A DNA stretch of 64,000 nt from Lysobacter defluvii IMMIB APB-9 = DSM 18482 (GTDB lineage: Bacteria; Pseudomonadota; Gammaproteobacteria; Xanthomonadales; Xanthomonadaceae). Under the pieces are notes generated by a model. The model searched no databases, was not told where the DNA came from, and saw only the letters and a program-made list of their open reading frames with translations. The stretch spans positions 1 through 64,000 of the forward strand of contig NZ_AUHT01000006.1 in assembly GCF_000423325.1 (NCBI RefSeq). The letters are read 5' to 3'. Position numbers and translations under genes: made by a program. Positions 9,202-19,707 of the stretch are shown one piece after another (position 1 is the stretch's first letter; each line of letters begins with the position of its first letter).

Positions 9202-10365
9202 CTAGGCCGGTGGGGCCAGGAACAGCGATACCACGTCGTTCGTGAAGCGCCGGCCCAGGGGGGTGGGGCGCACGCGATCGCCGGCAATCTCGAGCCAGCC
9301 GCGCGCGGATGCCGCCTCCAGGCGGGGCTGAATGGTGGTCCGCGGCAGGCCGGTGCGAAGTTCGAACGTGTCCAGGCCGAAGCCCTCCACCAGCCGCAGC
9401 GCATTGAGCATGAACTCGAAGGCGCGCTGCGCCGGGGCCACCCGGTCGTCCCCCCCGATGTTCGCCGGCGTACCGGCGCTCGCCAGGTAGCGGGCGGGGT
9501 GGCGCTGCTTCCAGCGCCGCAGGATCGAGCCGTCGTGGCCGAAGGTCACCTTGCCGTGCGCACCGGCACCGATGCCCAGGTAGTCGCCGTAGGCCCAGTA
9601 GTTGAGGTTGTGGCGGCATTGCCTTCCCGCGCGGGCGTAGGCACTCACCTCGTACTGCTCGAAGCCGCGTTCCGCCAGCAGGGCCTGGCAGTGCTCCTGC
9701 ATGTCCCAGGCCAGGTCGTCGTCGGGGAGGCAGGCGGGCGGACGGGCGGCGAACAGGGTGTTGGGTTCCAGCGTCAGCTGGTAATGGCTGACGTGGCTCG
9801 GGCCCAGCGCGAAGGCCCGCTCCAGGTCGTGCACCGCCATGTCCAGGTCCTGGCCCGGGAGGGCGTACATCAGGTCCAGGTTGAAGTTGTCGAAGCCGGC
9901 GTCGGTCGCCAGCTTCACCGCGGCCTCGGCCTCGCGGCTGTCGTGGATGCGTCCCAGCCGCCGCAGGCAGCCGTCGTCGAAGCTCTGGATGCCGAAGCTC
10001 AGCCGGTTCACGCCCGCGGCCAGGTAGCCCTCGAAGCGCCCGTGCTCGGCCGTGCCGGGGTTGGTCTCCAGGGTGATCTCGCAGCCGGGGACCAGCTGCA
10101 GCCGCGCGCTGGCGCCCTGCAGGAAGCGGTCGATCTGTTCCGGCGGCATCAGGCTGGGCGTGCCGCCGCCGAAGAACACCGACTGCACCGGCCGGCCCCA
10201 CACCATCGGCAGGTCCTGGTCCAGGTCCCGCAGCAACGCGTCGACGTAGTCCGCGAACGGCGGCTCGCCCTTCGCCTGGTGCGAGTTGAAATCGCAGTAC
10301 GGGCACTTGCGCACGCACCACGGCACGTGGACGTACAGCGACAACGGCGGCGGGCTGGCGATCAC
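9202..10365 (-). CDS. hemW: Radical SAM heme chaperone HemW
   Basis: HemW is the cytosolic radical SAM protein that inserts heme into respiratory enzymes; it was long annotated as an oxygen-independent coproporphyrinogen oxidase. The 387-residue protein has the CVRKCPYCDF cluster motif (CxxxCxxC), GGGTPSL, ETNPGT, and IGAGAHGKV of the HemW type. Unlike true HemN it lacks the extra N-terminal region and has only the three cluster cysteines in this motif. The GTG start overlaps the rdgB stop by 4 bases (GTGA). The RdgB-HemW order is shared by enterobacteria (rdgB-hemW). Confidence 0.95.
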   Translation of the reverse strand: MIASPPPLSLYVHVPWCVRKCPYCDFNSHQAKGEPPFADYVDALLRDLDQDLPMVWGRPVQSVFFGGGTPSLMPPEQIDRFLQGASARLQLVPGCEITLETNPGTAEHGRFEGYLAAGVNRLSFGIQSFDDGCLRRLGRIHDSREAEAAVKLATDAGFDNFNLDLMYALPGQDLDMAVHDLERAFALGPSHVSHYQLTLEPNTLFAARPPACLPDDDLAWDMQEHCQALLAERGFEQYEVSAYARAGRQCRHNLNYWAYGDYLGIGAGAHGKVTFGHDGSILRRWKQRHPARYLASAGTPANIGGDDRVAPAQRAFEFMLNALRLVEGFGLDTFELRTGLPRTTIQPRLEAASARGWLEIAGDRVRPTPLGRRFTNDVVSLFLAPPA

Positions 10366-10958
10366 TCCGCCCCGAGCTGCTGGCGCAGCACCTGCAACGC
10401 CTTCCCGCGATGGCTCGCGGCATCCTTTACCGCCGGGTCGAGCTCGGCCGCGCTCAGCCCATGCTCCGGATCCAGGAACACCGGGTCGTAGCCGAAGCCG
10501 CGATTGCCGCGGGGCGCGCGCAGGATCCTGCCGCGCCATTCGCCCTGTGCGAGCAGCGGGCGCGGATCCGTGGGGTGGCGCAGCAGCGCCAGGGTGCAAT
10601 GGAACGAGGCGCCGCGCCGGTCGTCGGGCAGGCCCTCGAGTGCGCCCAGAAGCTTCTCGATGTTCCGGGCCGGGTGGACCGGCTCGCCCGCATAGCGCGC
10701 CGAGTACAGCCCCGGCGCACCGTCCAGCGCGTCCACGCACAGCCCGGAGTCGTCGGCCAGCGCCGGCAGGCCGGTCACTTCGGCGGCATGCCGGGCCTTG
10801 AGCAGCGCGTTCTCGACGAAGCTCAGCCCGGTCTCGGGGATGTCCTCGACGCCCAGCTCGCCCTGGGCGACGAACTCGTACCCCGCGGCGCCCAGCAGGC
10901 GGTTGAACTCCGCAAGCTTGCCGGCGTTGCCGGACGCGACCACGATCCGCTTCATCAA
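10362..10958 (-). CDS. rdgB: XTP/dITP pyrophosphatase RdgB (Ham1)
   Basis: RdgB hydrolyses non-canonical purine triphosphates (XTP, dITP) and keeps them out of DNA. The 198-residue product has the N-terminal VVASGNAGKLAEF loop, the catalytic ENALLKAR (about 49-56), ADDSGLCVDALDGAPGLYSA (about 68-87) and GFGYDPVF (about 153-160). It begins MMKRI; either of the two adjacent ATGs could be used. It lies 25 bases after rph and is coupled to hemW, so rph-rdgB-hemW form a minus-strand operon. Confidence 0.96.
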   Translation of the reverse strand: MMKRIVVASGNAGKLAEFNRLLGAAGYEFVAQGELGVEDIPETGLSFVENALLKARHAAEVTGLPALADDSGLCVDALDGAPGLYSARYAGEPVHPARNIEKLLGALEGLPDDRRGASFHCTLALLRHPTDPRPLLAQGEWRGRILRAPRGNRGFGYDPVFLDPEHGLSAAELDPAVKDAASHRGKALQVLRQQLGAE

Positions 10959-10983
10959 TGCCTCCGGTGCGCGCGGGTGCGGG

Positions 10984-11739
10984 TCAGCTGCCCAGGGCTT
11001 CGCGCTGGATCTCGACCAGCCGCGCGATCCCCTGCTCGGCCAGCGCGGTCATCGCGTCCAGCTCCTCGCGGCGGAAGGCATGGCCCTCCGCGGTGCCCTG
11101 CAGCTCGATGAAACCGCCGCCGTCGTTCATCACCACGTTCATGTCGGTGTCGCAGTCCACGTCCTCGGCGTAGTCGAGGTCCAGCACTGGCACGCCGCGA
11201 TAGATGCCGACCGAGACCGCCGCCACCGCGCCGAAGATGGGCGGGCGGCCGGCGCGGGCCTTCACCTCGCCGCGCCGCACCAGCACGTCCACCGCATCGA
11301 CCAGCGCGACGTAGGCGCCGGTGATCGCCGCAGTGCGGGTGCCGCCGTCGGCCTGGATCACGTCGCAATCGAGGGTGATCGTGCGCTCGCCCAGGGCCTT
11401 GCGGTCCACGCAGGCGCGCAGGCTGCGGCCGATCAGGCGCTGGATCTCCAGCGTGCGCCCGCCCTGCTTGCCTCGCGCGGCCTCGCGGTCGCTGCGGGTA
11501 TGCGTGGCACGCGGGAGCATGCCGTACTCGGCGGTGACCCAGCCCTCGCCCTTGCCGCGCAGCCAGCCGCCGACGCGGTTCTCGACACTGGCGGTGCACA
11601 GCACCTGGGTGTCGCCGAAACTGACCAGCACCGAGCCTTCCGCATGGCGGGTGAAGTGGCGCTGGATGCGGATCGGGCGCAGCTCGTCCGGGGCGCGACC
11701 ACTGGGACGGGCGAAGCCGTCGGGAACCACTGCTGCCAT
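10984..11739 (-). CDS. rph: Ribonuclease PH
   Basis: RNase PH trims tRNA 3' ends phosphorolytically and helps degrade structured RNA. The 251-residue protein starts [14 protein letters not shown] and contains [15 protein letters not shown], the phosphate-binding [34 protein letters not shown], and the C-terminal [20 protein letters not shown] with catalytic-site acidic residues. The family's usual length is about 238. The ATG at 11739 precedes the conserved start region; the much longer minus-strand frame upstream is an antisense shadow of yicC and gmk. It is divergent from yicC, with a 69-base gap that must hold both promoters; the same rph/yicC pairing occurs in E. coli. Confidence 0.96.
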   Translation of the reverse strand: MAAVVPDGFARPSGRAPDELRPIRIQRHFTRHAEGSVLVSFGDTQVLCTASVENRVGGWLRGKGEGWVTAEYGMLPRATHTRSDREAARGKQGGRTLEIQRLIGRSLRACVDRKALGERTITLDCDVIQADGGTRTAAITGAYVALVDAVDVLVRRGEVKARAGRPPIFGAVAAVSVGIYRGVPVLDLDYAEDVDCDTDMNVVMNDGGGFIELQGTAEGHAFRREELDAMTALAEQGIARLVEIQREALGS

Positions 11740-11808
11740 GCCACGAGTACCGGTGAGGGGGCGCGCGAGTTTACCATCCGGGGCCCTCCGGCCCCCTGGG
11801 AGCCACGC

Positions 11809-12669
11809 ATGATCCGAAGCATGACCGCCTACGCCAGTGGCGAGCGCGAGACCCCCTGGGGCACGCTTTCCTGCGAGCTGCGCTCGGTCAACCACCGCTT
11901 CCTGGAGACGGGGATGCGGGTGCACGAGGACCTGCGCACGCTGGAGCCGGTGCTGCGCGAACGCATCGCCGCGCGCGTCAGCCGCGGCAAGCTCGACCTG
12001 TCCCTGCGCCTGCGTGCGCCGGAGCAGCAGCAGGGCCTGCAGCTGGACGAGGCGCGGATCGCCGAGCTCGCCGACGCGGCCCGTCGCCTGGGCGAGCACT
12101 TCCACGGCATGCGGGTGGAGTTCACGCAGCTGTTGCAGTTCCCCGGCGTGCAGCGGGCGGCATCGGTCGACGGCGACGCGCTCAAGGCGGAGGTGCTGGC
12201 GCTGCTGGACGAAGTGCTGGACGGGTTCCTCGAGGCCCGTGCGCGCGAGGGCGCGCGCCTGGCCACGGCGATCCACGAGCGCCTGGACGGCATCGAACGC
12301 ATCGCCGCCGAGGTCCGCACGATGATGCCGGCCCTGCGCGCCGGCCAACGGCAGAAGCTGGAGACCCGCCTGGCCGAGCTGGCCCAGCCCGCCGACCCGG
12401 GCCGGCTGGAACAGGAGCTGGTACTCGCGCTGCAGAAACTGGACGTGGACGAGGAGCTCGACCGTCTGGACGCCCACGTGGCGGAGGCGCGCCGCGTCCT
12501 CGGGCTGAAGGAAGCGGTCGGGCGCCGGCTCGACTTCCTGCTGCAGGAGTTCAACCGCGAGGCCAATACGCTGGGCTCCAAGTCGGTCGACAGCCGAAGC
12601 TCCAACGCAGCGGTCGAGCTCAAGGTGCTGATCGACCAGGTGCGCGAGCAGGTCCAGAACATCGAATGA
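11809..12669 (+). CDS. yicC: YicC family endoribonuclease-like protein
   Basis: The 286-residue protein matches the YicC family in length (287 in E. coli) and landmarks: N-terminal [22 protein letters not shown], and C-terminal [21 protein letters not shown] with the charged helices before it. E. coli YicC has been reported as a cryptic endoribonuclease; the molecular role here is assumed from family membership. The start is the first ATG, and the gene is divergent from rph, the arrangement seen in many proteobacteria. The next gene, gmk, follows after 72 bases with its own -10-like TAAAGT (12702-12707). Confidence 0.95.
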   Translation: MIRSMTAYASGERETPWGTLSCELRSVNHRFLETGMRVHEDLRTLEPVLRERIAARVSRGKLDLSLRLRAPEQQQGLQLDEARIAELADAARRLGEHFHGMRVEFTQLLQFPGVQRAASVDGDALKAEVLALLDEVLDGFLEARAREGARLATAIHERLDGIERIAAEVRTMMPALRAGQRQKLETRLAELAQPADPGRLEQELVLALQKLDVDEELDRLDAHVAEARRVLGLKEAVGRRLDFLLQEFNREANTLGSKSVDSRSSNAAVELKVLIDQVREQVQNIE

Positions 12670-12741
12670 GCCGTGCGGCAGGCCAGCCCGGGGCGCTCTG
12701 CTAAAGTGCGCCCCGCACGACCGGCCCAAGGCACCACTCCC

Positions 12742-13368
12742 ATGAGCTCGCGCGGCACCCTGTTCATCGTTTCCGCGCCCTCCGGCGCCGGCAAGTCCAG
12801 CCTGGTGAATGCCGTGCTGGCCCGCGACCCGGCGATCCGGCTGTCGATCTCGTTCACCTCGCGCGCCCCGCGCCCGGGGGAGCGCCATGCCGAGCACTAC
12901 CACTTCGTCGACGAGGCGGAGTTCGAGCGCATGGTCGAGGCCGGCGACTTCTTTGAGCATGCCCGCGTGCACGGCGACTGGAAGGGGACCGCCCGGCAGT
13001 CGGTGGAGCCGCAGCTGGCCGCGGGCAAGGACGTCCTGCTGGAGATCGACTGGCAGGGCGCCCGCCAGGTGCGGTCCAAGGTGCCCGGCGCGATCAGCGT
13101 GTTCATCCTGCCGCCCTCGCGCGATGCGCTGGAGCAGCGCATGCGCAAGCGCGGGCAGGACAGCGAGGAGGTCATCGCCCGCAGGCTGGCCGCGGCCCGC
13201 GAGGAGATGTCGCATTACGGCGAGTTCGACTACGTCGTGGTCAACGAGGACTTCCCGGTCGCGGTCGAGGAACTGTGCTCGATCTTCACCGCCAGTCGGC
13301 TGCGGCGCGCGGTGCAGACGGTGCGCCACGGCCGGCTCATCGCAAGCCTGCTGTCAGCTGACCCGTAA
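12742..13368 (+). CDS. gmk: Guanylate kinase
   Basis: Gmk phosphorylates GMP to GDP, feeding GTP, dGTP and (p)ppGpp synthesis. The 208-residue product has the P-loop [10 protein letters not shown] (about 11-20), the GMP-binding [11 protein letters not shown]...HYHFV (about 37-54), and [11 protein letters not shown] (about 96-106). The start at 12742 gives [15 protein letters not shown]; a longer frame beginning 69 bases upstream runs through the yicC-gmk spacer and its -10-like element, so it is rejected. The gmk-rpoZ-spoT order that follows is conserved in gammaproteobacteria and links GMP metabolism to ppGpp turnover. Confidence 0.97.
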   Translation: MSSRGTLFIVSAPSGAGKSSLVNAVLARDPAIRLSISFTSRAPRPGERHAEHYHFVDEAEFERMVEAGDFFEHARVHGDWKGTARQSVEPQLAAGKDVLLEIDWQGARQVRSKVPGAISVFILPPSRDALEQRMRKRGQDSEEVIARRLAAAREEMSHYGEFDYVVVNEDFPVAVEELCSIFTASRLRRAVQTVRHGRLIASLLSADP

Positions 13369-13390
13369 GCCCTTGACGGCAAACACGAAC

Positions 13391-13420
13391 TTGCCCGCGC
13401 GCCGGCCGGTCGGATAGACT
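13391..13420 (+). promoter_or_regulatory. Candidate rpoZ promoter
   Basis: TTGCCC (13391-13396), an 18-nt spacer and TAGACT (13415-13420) give a sigma70-like promoter. Transcription would start near 13427, leaving a leader of about 45 nt before the rpoZ ATG. Confidence 0.5.
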
Positions 13421-13470
13421 CCCGTACCCCTTTCTCCCCCCATGACGGCCCACAGGCCGGCAGGAGCCCC

Positions 13471-13770
13471 ATGGCCCGCATCACCGTAGAGGACTGCCTG
13501 CAGGTAGTCGACAACCGCTTCGAGCTCGTCATGATGGCCGCCCGGCGCGCGCGCCAGCTGGCCAATGGCGTCGAGCCGCAGCTGGACAACAGCGAATCCG
13601 ACGACAAGCCCACCGTGCTCGCCCTGCGCGAGATCGCCGCCCGCGCCATCGACACCGAGTACGTCGATGCCGTGGAGAAGGCCGAGCGCGAGCGCAAGGA
13701 GCGCGAGGCGATGGAGTGGGCCGCCGCCGAGATGGTCGCCGACGAGGACCTGGCCAAGGGCGAGGACTGA
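13471..13770 (+). CDS. rpoZ: RNA polymerase omega subunit
   Basis: Omega assists assembly of beta' into RNA polymerase and contributes to ppGpp binding. The 99-residue protein has the family pattern: [20 protein letters not shown], then [11 protein letters not shown] and [15 protein letters not shown]. The acidic/charged C-terminal tail (about 65-99: [17 protein letters not shown]...) is longer than the E. coli tail but usual in this group. It sits between gmk and spoT as in E. coli. Confidence 0.97.
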   Translation: MARITVEDCLQVVDNRFELVMMAARRARQLANGVEPQLDNSESDDKPTVLALREIAARAIDTEYVDAVEKAERERKEREAMEWAAAEMVADEDLAKGED

Positions 13771-13820
13771 GTCCCGCCTGGCGCCTTCCGGCGCCACCGG
13801 CCCCGCCGCGGTACCCCGAC

Positions 13821-13841
13821 GACCCCGCCCCGTGCGGGGTC
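13821..13841 (+). terminator. Possible weak terminator after rpoZ
   Basis: GACCCCG (13821-13827) pairs with CGGGGTC (13835-13841), followed by TTCG. With no long T-tract it would be weak at best. A separate -10-like element lies between it and the spoT ATG. Confidence 0.4.
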
Positions 13842-13892
13842 TTCGCGTTGTGGCGCGTTGCGTGGCGCGGTGGGCGGCTTCAAGATGCCTGC

Positions 13893-16073
13893 ATGCTTCC
13901 GGTCGAATCCCCCGCCATCCCTGCTGCCCCGGTGCCCGACGACGCGGCGCTGCCGCAGTACATGCGCGAGTTCGAGAAGGCCGCGGCCTACCTCGGGCCC
14001 GGGCAGATCGCACTGCTGCGCCGGGCCTGGGCGGTCGGCGCGGCGGCGCATGCCGGCCAGACCCGCAAGTCCGGCGAGCCCTACATCACCCACCCGGTGG
14101 CGGTGGCCCAGGTGCTCGCCGAGCAGCGCCTGGACGTGGAGACGCTGCTGGCGGCGATCCTGCACGACACCATCGAGGACACCCCGCTGACGCGCGAGGC
14201 GATCGCCTCGGAGTTCGGCGAGACCGTCGCCGAGCTGGTCGACGGGGTCACCAAGCTCGACAAGCTGCAGTTCCGCGACCGCCAGGAGGCGACCGCCGAG
14301 AGCTTCCGCAAGATGCTGCTGGCGATGTCGCGCGACCTGCGGGTCATCCTGATCAAGCTGGCCGACCGGCTGCACAACATGCGCACCCTGGGCGCCCAGT
14401 CCGCCGAGGCGCGCACCCGCATCGCCCGCGAGACCCTGGAGATCTACGCGCCCATCGCCCAGCGGCTGGGCATGAACCTGGTCAAGGCCGAGCTGCAGGA
14501 CCTGGGGTTCCGCGCGCTGCATCCTTGGCGCCATGCGGTGATCGAGAAGCGCATCCGCAGCCAGCCGCTGCTGCGCCGCGAGCTGATGGCCAAGATCGAG
14601 GCGACCCTGGCCCAGAAGCTGGCCAAGGAGAAGCTCGAGCACCGGATCCACAGCCGGGTCAAGTCGCCGTGGAGCGTCTATACGAAGATGCGCACGGAGA
14701 ACAAGAGCTTCGCCCAGGTCATGGACGTGTTCGGGTTCCGGATCATCCTGGACCGGGTGGCCAACTGCTACCACGCGCTCGGCGTCGCGCACGCGACCTA
14801 CAAGCCGCTGGACGCGCGCTTCCGCGATTTCATCGCCATCCCCAAGGCCAACGGCTACCAGTCCCTGCACACGGTGCTGTTCGGTCCGGACGGCAGCCCG
14901 GTCGAGGTCCAGCTGCGCACCGCGGAGATGGACCTGGTGGCGGAGAAGGGCATCGCCGCGCACTGGTCCTACAAGGACGGCGCCGAGGGCCCCAACAGCG
15001 CCCAGAGCCGGGCCTACAACTGGATCACCGGCCTGCTGGAGGCGCAGACCGCGGCCGGCTCGCCGCTGGAGTTCCTGGAGAACGTCAAGGTCGACCTGTT
15101 CCCCGACGAGGTCTACCTGTTCTCGCCCAAGGGCGACATCCTGGCGCTGCCGCGCAACTCGACCGCGCTGGACTTCGCCTACGCGGTGCATACCGACGTG
15201 GGCAACCAGGCGGTGGCGGCCCGCGTCGACGGAAAGCTGGTCCCCCTGCGCACCGCGCCGAGCAACGGCCAGCGGGTCGAGATCATTACCGCGCGCTCCT
15301 CGGTGCCCAAGCCGCAATGGCTGGAGTTCGTGGTCACCGGCAAGGCGCGCACCGCGATCCGCCAGCAGCTCAAGCTGATCGGCCACGAGGACGCGGTGCA
15401 GCTGGGCCACCGGATGCTCGACCGCGCTCTGGAGACGCTGGCCAGCTCGGTGGAGCGGGTGCCGGAGGCGCACCTGCAGGCCTATTTGGGCGAGAACCGC
15501 TACCCGCGCCTGGAGGCGCTGCTGGCCGACATCGCCCTGGGCAACCGGATGCCGGGGCAGGTGGCGCTGGCACTGGCCGGCGAGCCCGGGCTGGAGCTGC
15601 CGCGCAAGGGCGGCGCGATCCCGGCACTGGCACACGACCGGATCATGATCACCGGCACCGAGCGCGGCGTGATCAGCTTCGGCAACTGCTGCCTGCCCGT
15701 GCCCGGCGACGAGGTGATGGGTTTCCACACCTCCGGGCGCGGCGTGGTGGTGCACCGGCTGGACTGCCCGAACATCGTCGACTACCGCAAGTCGCCCGAG
15801 CGCTGGGTCGCGGTGGGCTGGGACCGCAAGGTCGAGGGCGACTTCGCGGCGGCGCTGCGGATCGAGGTCGACAACCGGCCGGGCGCGCTGGCCCGGGTCG
15901 CCGCGGCGATCGCCGAGGCCGAGTCCAACATCGACCGGGTGGAGTACCTGGAGCGCGACATCAACGTGGCGGTGCTGCGCTTCGGCATCGAGGTCCGCGA
16001 CCGCCGCCACATCGCCAACGTGATCCGCCGCGTGCGGCGCCTGCAGGTGGTGCTGGGCGTGCAGCGGATCTGA
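13893..16073 (+). CDS. spoT: Bifunctional (p)ppGpp synthetase/hydrolase SpoT
   Basis: SpoT balances the alarmone (p)ppGpp in response to carbon, iron and fatty-acid stress. The 726-residue protein has an intact HD hydrolase domain (HPVAVAQVL...[10 protein letters not shown], about 67-93), a synthetase domain with [17 protein letters not shown] (about 310-326) and VEVQLRT, a TGS domain ([18 protein letters not shown], about 408-425) and a C-terminal ACT domain ([20 protein letters not shown]). The start at 13893 gives MLPVESPA; sequence before it overlaps rpoZ in another frame. The ATG has no clear ribosome site. A TTGCGT-N17-CAAGAT element would start transcription at or next to the ATG, so the transcript may be leaderless. 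Confidence 0.96.
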   Translation: MLPVESPAIPAAPVPDDAALPQYMREFEKAAAYLGPGQIALLRRAWAVGAAAHAGQTRKSGEPYITHPVAVAQVLAEQRLDVETLLAAILHDTIEDTPLTREAIASEFGETVAELVDGVTKLDKLQFRDRQEATAESFRKMLLAMSRDLRVILIKLADRLHNMRTLGAQSAEARTRIARETLEIYAPIAQRLGMNLVKAELQDLGFRALHPWRHAVIEKRIRSQPLLRRELMAKIEATLAQKLAKEKLEHRIHSRVKSPWSVYTKMRTENKSFAQVMDVFGFRIILDRVANCYHALGVAHATYKPLDARFRDFIAIPKANGYQSLHTVLFGPDGSPVEVQLRTAEMDLVAEKGIAAHWSYKDGAEGPNSAQSRAYNWITGLLEAQTAAGSPLEFLENVKVDLFPDEVYLFSPKGDILALPRNSTALDFAYAVHTDVGNQAVAARVDGKLVPLRTAPSNGQRVEIITARSSVPKPQWLEFVVTGKARTAIRQQLKLIGHEDAVQLGHRMLDRALETLASSVERVPEAHLQAYLGENRYPRLEALLADIALGNRMPGQVALALAGEPGLELPRKGGAIPALAHDRIMITGTERGVISFGNCCLPVPGDEVMGFHTSGRGVVVHRLDCPNIVDYRKSPERWVAVGWDRKVEGDFAAALRIEVDNRPGALARVAAAIAEAESNIDRVEYLERDINVAVLRFGIEVRDRRHIANVIRRVRRLQVVLGVQRI

Positions 16074-16116
16074 GCTGCCGCCCTACAATGTCGCGTCCCC
16101 ACCCACTGGAGCGCGC

Positions 16117-16500
16117 ATGACCCGTACCCCGATCCACACCGACCAGGCCCCCGCCGCCATCGGCCCGTACTCGCAGGCGGTCCGCATGGGCCAGACCGTG
16201 TATCTGTCCGGCCAGATCCCGCTCGATCCCGCCACCGGCGAGATCGTCGAGGGCGACGTGGCGGTGCAGGCGCGGCGTTCGTTCGACAACCTCAAGGCCG
16301 TCTGCGAGGCCGCCGGCGGCTCCCTCGACCAGGTGGCCCGGCTGGGCCTGTACCTGACCGACCTGCGCGAGTTCGCCAAGGTCAACGAGGTCATGGCCGA
16401 GTACTTCCAGGCTCCGTACCCGGCGCGCTCCACCATCGAGGTGTCCGGCCTGCCCAAGGGCGCCGCGTTCGAGGTCGACGCCATCCTGGTCCTTGGCTAG
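16117..16500 (+). CDS. ridA: RidA family reactive intermediate deaminase
   Basis: RidA (YjgF/UK114) hydrolyses 2-aminoacrylate and related enamine/imine by-products of PLP enzymes to ketoacids. The 127-residue protein has the family signature: [12 protein letters not shown] (about 14-25), LSGQIPLDP (about 30-38), the catalytic-site arginine in [24 protein letters not shown] (about 99-122), and a full-length core. It starts 43 bases after spoT, with TACAAT (16084-16089) as a possible -10 in the gap, and its last 8 bases overlap the TTG start of recG. Placement after spoT recalls the yjgF/spoT-region arrangement of other proteobacteria. Confidence 0.95.
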   Translation: MTRTPIHTDQAPAAIGPYSQAVRMGQTVYLSGQIPLDPATGEIVEGDVAVQARRSFDNLKAVCEAAGGSLDQVARLGLYLTDLREFAKVNEVMAEYFQAPYPARSTIEVSGLPKGAAFEVDAILVLG

Positions 16501-18625
16501 ACGCAACCCCCGGCCGGCACCGGCGCTGGCAGCGGTGGGCGACACGCCGCTGACCAGCCTGCCGGGTTGCGGGCCGAAGCTGGCGGAGAAGCTCGCCGCG
16601 CGCGGGTTGCTGACGCTGCAGGACCTGTGGCTGCAGCTGCCGCGCCAGTACGAGGACCGCACCCGGATCACCCCGATCGGCCTGCTGCGCCCCGGCGACA
16701 CCACCCAGGTGGAGGGCAGGGTGCAGGCGGTCCAGCGTGGCTTCCGCTACCGCCCGGTGCTGAAGGTCGCGATCGCCGACGACTCGCACGGCACCCTGGT
16801 GCTGCGCTTCTTCCACTTCCGCTCCGCCCAGGTGAACCAGTTCCGGGTCGGGACGCGGGTGCGTGCCTACGGCACCGCCCGTCCCGGGCAAAACGGACTT
16901 GAGATCGTGCACCCGAGCTACCGGGTGCTCGGGGAGGACGAAGAGGAGGGGCTGGGCGAGAGCCTGGACCCGGTGTACCCGGCGGTCGAGGGCATCGGCC
17001 CGGTGTCGCTGCGGCGGTTCATCGCCGAGGCACTGGACCGGATCCCGGGCGACGACGAACTCGAGCTCCTGCCCGCCACCATGCGCGAGGGGCTGCCGTC
17101 CCTGCGCGAGGCGCTGCTGACCGTCCATCGCCCCCCGCGCGATGCCGACCTGGCCGCGCTGCTGGCCGGCACCCACCCGGCGCAGCGGCGGCTGGCGCTG
17201 GAGGAACTGCTCGCGCACAACCTCAGCCTGCGGCGCCAGCGCATAGCCCGGCGCGCCCATGCGGCCCCTGCGCTGGCCGACCCCTCGTTGGCGCTGGCGC
17301 TGCGCGAATCGCTTCCCTTTCCGCTGACCGGTGCGCAGGCGCGGGTGTTCGACGAGTTGCGTGCGGACCTGGCCTGCCCGGTGCCGATGCTGCGGCTGGT
17401 GCAGGGCGACGTGGGCTCCGGCAAGACCGTGGTGGCGGCAATGGCGGCGCTGCTTGCCGTGGCCGCGGGCCGGCAGGCCGCCCTGATGGCGCCGACGGAG
17501 CTGCTGGCCGAGCAGCACATGGCCAACCTGGCCGGGTGGCTCGAGCCACTGGGCGTCCGGGTGGCCTGGCTGGCCGGCAAGGTCACCGGCAGGGCCCGCG
17601 CCGCCGTGCTGGAACAGATCGCGTCGGGCCAGGCGCAGGTGGTCGTAGGCACCCACGCGCTGATGCAGGAGGGCGTGGAGTTCGCCAGCCTGGCGTTGGC
17701 GATCGTCGACGAGCAGCACCGCTTCGGCGTGCACCAGCGCCTGGCGCTGCGCGACAAGGGTGTCGCCGGTGGCGCGGTCGCGCACCAGCTGGTGATGACC
17801 GCCACGCCCATCCCGCGCACCCTGGCGATGTCGGCCTACGCCGACCTGGACGTGTCGGTGATCGACGAACTGCCGCCGGGGCGTACCCCCGTCCGCACCG
17901 TGGCACTGGCCGCCTCGCGCCGCCCGCAGCTGGTCGAGCGCATCCGCGCCGCGTGCGCCGAGGGCCGCCAGGCCTACTGGGTCTGCACGCTGATCGACGA
18001 GCCGGAGGAGGGCGCCGGCGCGGGTGCCGCCATGCGCATCGAGGCCGAGGCCGCGCAGACCACCTTCGAGCGCCTGTCGGAGCAGCTGGCGGAACTGCGG
18101 ATCGGCCTGGTACACGGGCGGATGAAGGCGGCGGAGAAGCAGGCCGTCATGGCGGAGTTCAAGGCCGGCGGGATCGACCTGCTGGTCGCCACCACCGTGA
18201 TCGAGGTGGGGGTGGACGTGCCCAACGCCTCGCTGATGATCATCGAGAACGCCGAGCGCCTGGGCCTGGCCCAGTTGCACCAGCTGCGGGGGCGGGTGGG
18301 GCGCGGCAGCGCGGAGTCCTCCTGCGTGCTGCTGTACCAGCCCCCGCTGTCGCAGACCGCACGCCTTCGCCTGGAAACCATGCGCGAGACCAACGACGGG
18401 TTCCTGATCGCCGAGCGCGACCTGGAGCTGCGTGGCCCCGGCGAGGTACTGGGTATCCGCCAGACCGGACTGGCCGAGTTCCGCCTGGCCGACCTCGCAC
18501 GCGACGCCGACCTGCTGCCGCGCGTGCAGGCACTGGCCGACGAGTTGCTGGAGCGGGCCCCGGAGACCGCCGACCGGCTGGTCGCGCGCTGGGTCGGCGG
18601 CGCGACCCGCTTCGCCGCCGCCTGA
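16493..18625 (+). CDS. recG: ATP-dependent DNA helicase RecG
   Basis: RecG reverses stalled replication forks and processes branched DNA and R-loops. The 710-residue protein has the N-terminal wedge domain ([16 protein letters not shown], then the OB fold), the SF2 core with Walker [13 protein letters not shown] (about 304-315), DEQHRFG (about 405-411), [11 protein letters not shown], and C-terminal [19 protein letters not shown]. The TTG at 16493 overlaps ridA by 8 bases; the in-frame GTG at 16535 is an alternative, but residues before it ([18 protein letters not shown]) resemble other RecG N termini. spoT, ridA and recG are probably co-expressed. Confidence 0.95.
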   Translation: MARRNPRPAPALAAVGDTPLTSLPGCGPKLAEKLAARGLLTLQDLWLQLPRQYEDRTRITPIGLLRPGDTTQVEGRVQAVQRGFRYRPVLKVAIADDSHGTLVLRFFHFRSAQVNQFRVGTRVRAYGTARPGQNGLEIVHPSYRVLGEDEEEGLGESLDPVYPAVEGIGPVSLRRFIAEALDRIPGDDELELLPATMREGLPSLREALLTVHRPPRDADLAALLAGTHPAQRRLALEELLAHNLSLRRQRIARRAHAAPALADPSLALALRESLPFPLTGAQARVFDELRADLACPVPMLRLVQGDVGSGKTVVAAMAALLAVAAGRQAALMAPTELLAEQHMANLAGWLEPLGVRVAWLAGKVTGRARAAVLEQIASGQAQVVVGTHALMQEGVEFASLALAIVDEQHRFGVHQRLALRDKGVAGGAVAHQLVMTATPIPRTLAMSAYADLDVSVIDELPPGRTPVRTVALAASRRPQLVERIRAACAEGRQAYWVCTLIDEPEEGAGAGAAMRIEAEAAQTTFERLSEQLAELRIGLVHGRMKAAEKQAVMAEFKAGGIDLLVATTVIEVGVDVPNASLMIIENAERLGLAQLHQLRGRVGRGSAESSCVLLYQPPLSQTARLRLETMRETNDGFLIAERDLELRGPGEVLGIRQTGLAEFRLADLARDADLLPRVQALADELLERAPETADRLVARWVGGATRFAAA

Positions 18626-18690
18626 GGGCGGCTTGGCCTCGCGCCCCGGCGGTGACAGACTGCCCGGCCCCCGTGCAGGACGCTGGTGAC

Positions 18691-19623
18691 ATGCCCGACC
18701 CGATTCCGCTGCTTATCGACACCGACCCCGGCGTGGACGACGCCCTGGCCTTGCTGATGGCGTTCAACGACACGGCCCACCGGGTGGTCGGCCTGTCCAT
18801 CGTGGCCGGCAACGTCGGGCTGTCGCACACCGTAGGCAACGCGCTGAAGCTGTGCGACGTCGCCGGCCAGGAAGCGGTCCCGGTGTTCCCCGGCTGCGAG
18901 GGTCCGCTGGTGCACCCCTGCGAGGATGCCGCCGACGTGCATGGTGCCGATGGATTCGGCGACACCGGATACGTCCCCAGCGAGCGCAAGGCCAGCACGG
19001 AGCACGCCGCGCTGGCGATCCTGCGGCTTTCGCACGAGCACGCCGGCCGGCTGTTGCTGGTCGCCCTGGGGCCGCTGACCAACCTCGCGCTCGCGCTGCG
19101 GCTGGACCCGACCCTGCCGCAGCGTGTCGCCCGGCTGGTGGTGATGGGGGGCGCGGTGACCGGGCACGGCAACCTGACCGCGGCCGCCGAGTTCAACGTC
19201 GGCTACGACCCGGAGGCGGCGAAGGTGGTGTTCGACGCGTTCGATCGCATCGACCTGGCCGACTGGGAGGCCACGCTTGCCCACGGCCTGCACCATGACC
19301 GGGTGCTGGAGTGGCTGGACGCCGACAGCCCGCGCGCGCGCTTCTACCGCGACATCTCCCGCCGTACCCGCGAGTGGTCGGCCGACCGCCGCGGCGAGTA
19401 CTGGCACTCGGCCGATGCGCTCGCCATGGCGCTGGCGCTGCGGCCCGACGGTGTGGTCGAGTCGGTGCGGCGCCCGTTGCAGGTCGAGACCGAGGGCCGG
19501 CATGCCCGCGGCAGCACCGTGGTGGACTGGCGCGGCCCGCCGGGCGAGGGCGTGGACATCATGCTGCGCTACGACCAGGCGCAGTTCGAGGCGCTGGTCC
19601 AGGCGGCGCTGGCCGCCACCTGA
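18691..19623 (+). CDS. Nucleoside hydrolase (IunH family)
   Basis: Nucleoside hydrolases split N-glycosidic bonds of ribonucleosides to base and ribose for salvage. The 310-residue protein has the calcium-binding N-terminal LLIDTDPGVDDALALL (DTDPGxDD, about 7-22), the LLVALGPLTNLALAL segment (about 117-131), VVMGGAV, and AAEFNVGYDPEAA (about 165-177). A catalytic histidine is present in YWHSADALAMALAL near the C terminus. Substrate preference cannot be read from the sequence. The ATG at 18691 begins the conserved fold; upstream sequence in the same frame is a shadow of recG. Confidence 0.93.
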   Translation: MPDPIPLLIDTDPGVDDALALLMAFNDTAHRVVGLSIVAGNVGLSHTVGNALKLCDVAGQEAVPVFPGCEGPLVHPCEDAADVHGADGFGDTGYVPSERKASTEHAALAILRLSHEHAGRLLLVALGPLTNLALALRLDPTLPQRVARLVVMGGAVTGHGNLTAAAEFNVGYDPEAAKVVFDAFDRIDLADWEATLAHGLHHDRVLEWLDADSPRARFYRDISRRTREWSADRRGEYWHSADALAMALALRPDGVVESVRRPLQVETEGRHARGSTVVDWRGPPGEGVDIMLRYDQAQFEALVQAALAAT

Positions 19624-19642
19624 AACCCGCCGGGCCCGCGCC

Positions 19643-19671
19643 TTGCGCGGGGCCCCGTCCTGCGCCATACT
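19643..19671 (+). promoter_or_regulatory. Candidate rpmE2 promoter
   Basis: TTGCGC (19643-19648), 17 nt, CATACT (19666-19671). The start would be near 19678, about 30 nt before the rpmE2 ATG. Confidence 0.5.
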
Positions 19672-19707
19672 GCGCAGCTTCCTTCCAGATTCCCAGCGTG
19701 AGTTGCC

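Noticed and set aside
10984-13329. A 781-residue minus-strand frame reaching from rph to past gmk
   Set aside because: Only its last third is RNase PH; the rest is antisense to yicC and gmk. The rph start was set at 11739.
13230-16010. A 926-residue minus-strand frame across rpoZ and spoT
   Set aside because: It is antisense to two clear genes, His/Arg/Gly-rich, and matches no family I know.
18852-19298. A second plus-strand frame within the nucleoside hydrolase gene
   Set aside because: It is an Arg-rich overlapping frame; the nucleoside hydrolase motifs are in the frame reported.
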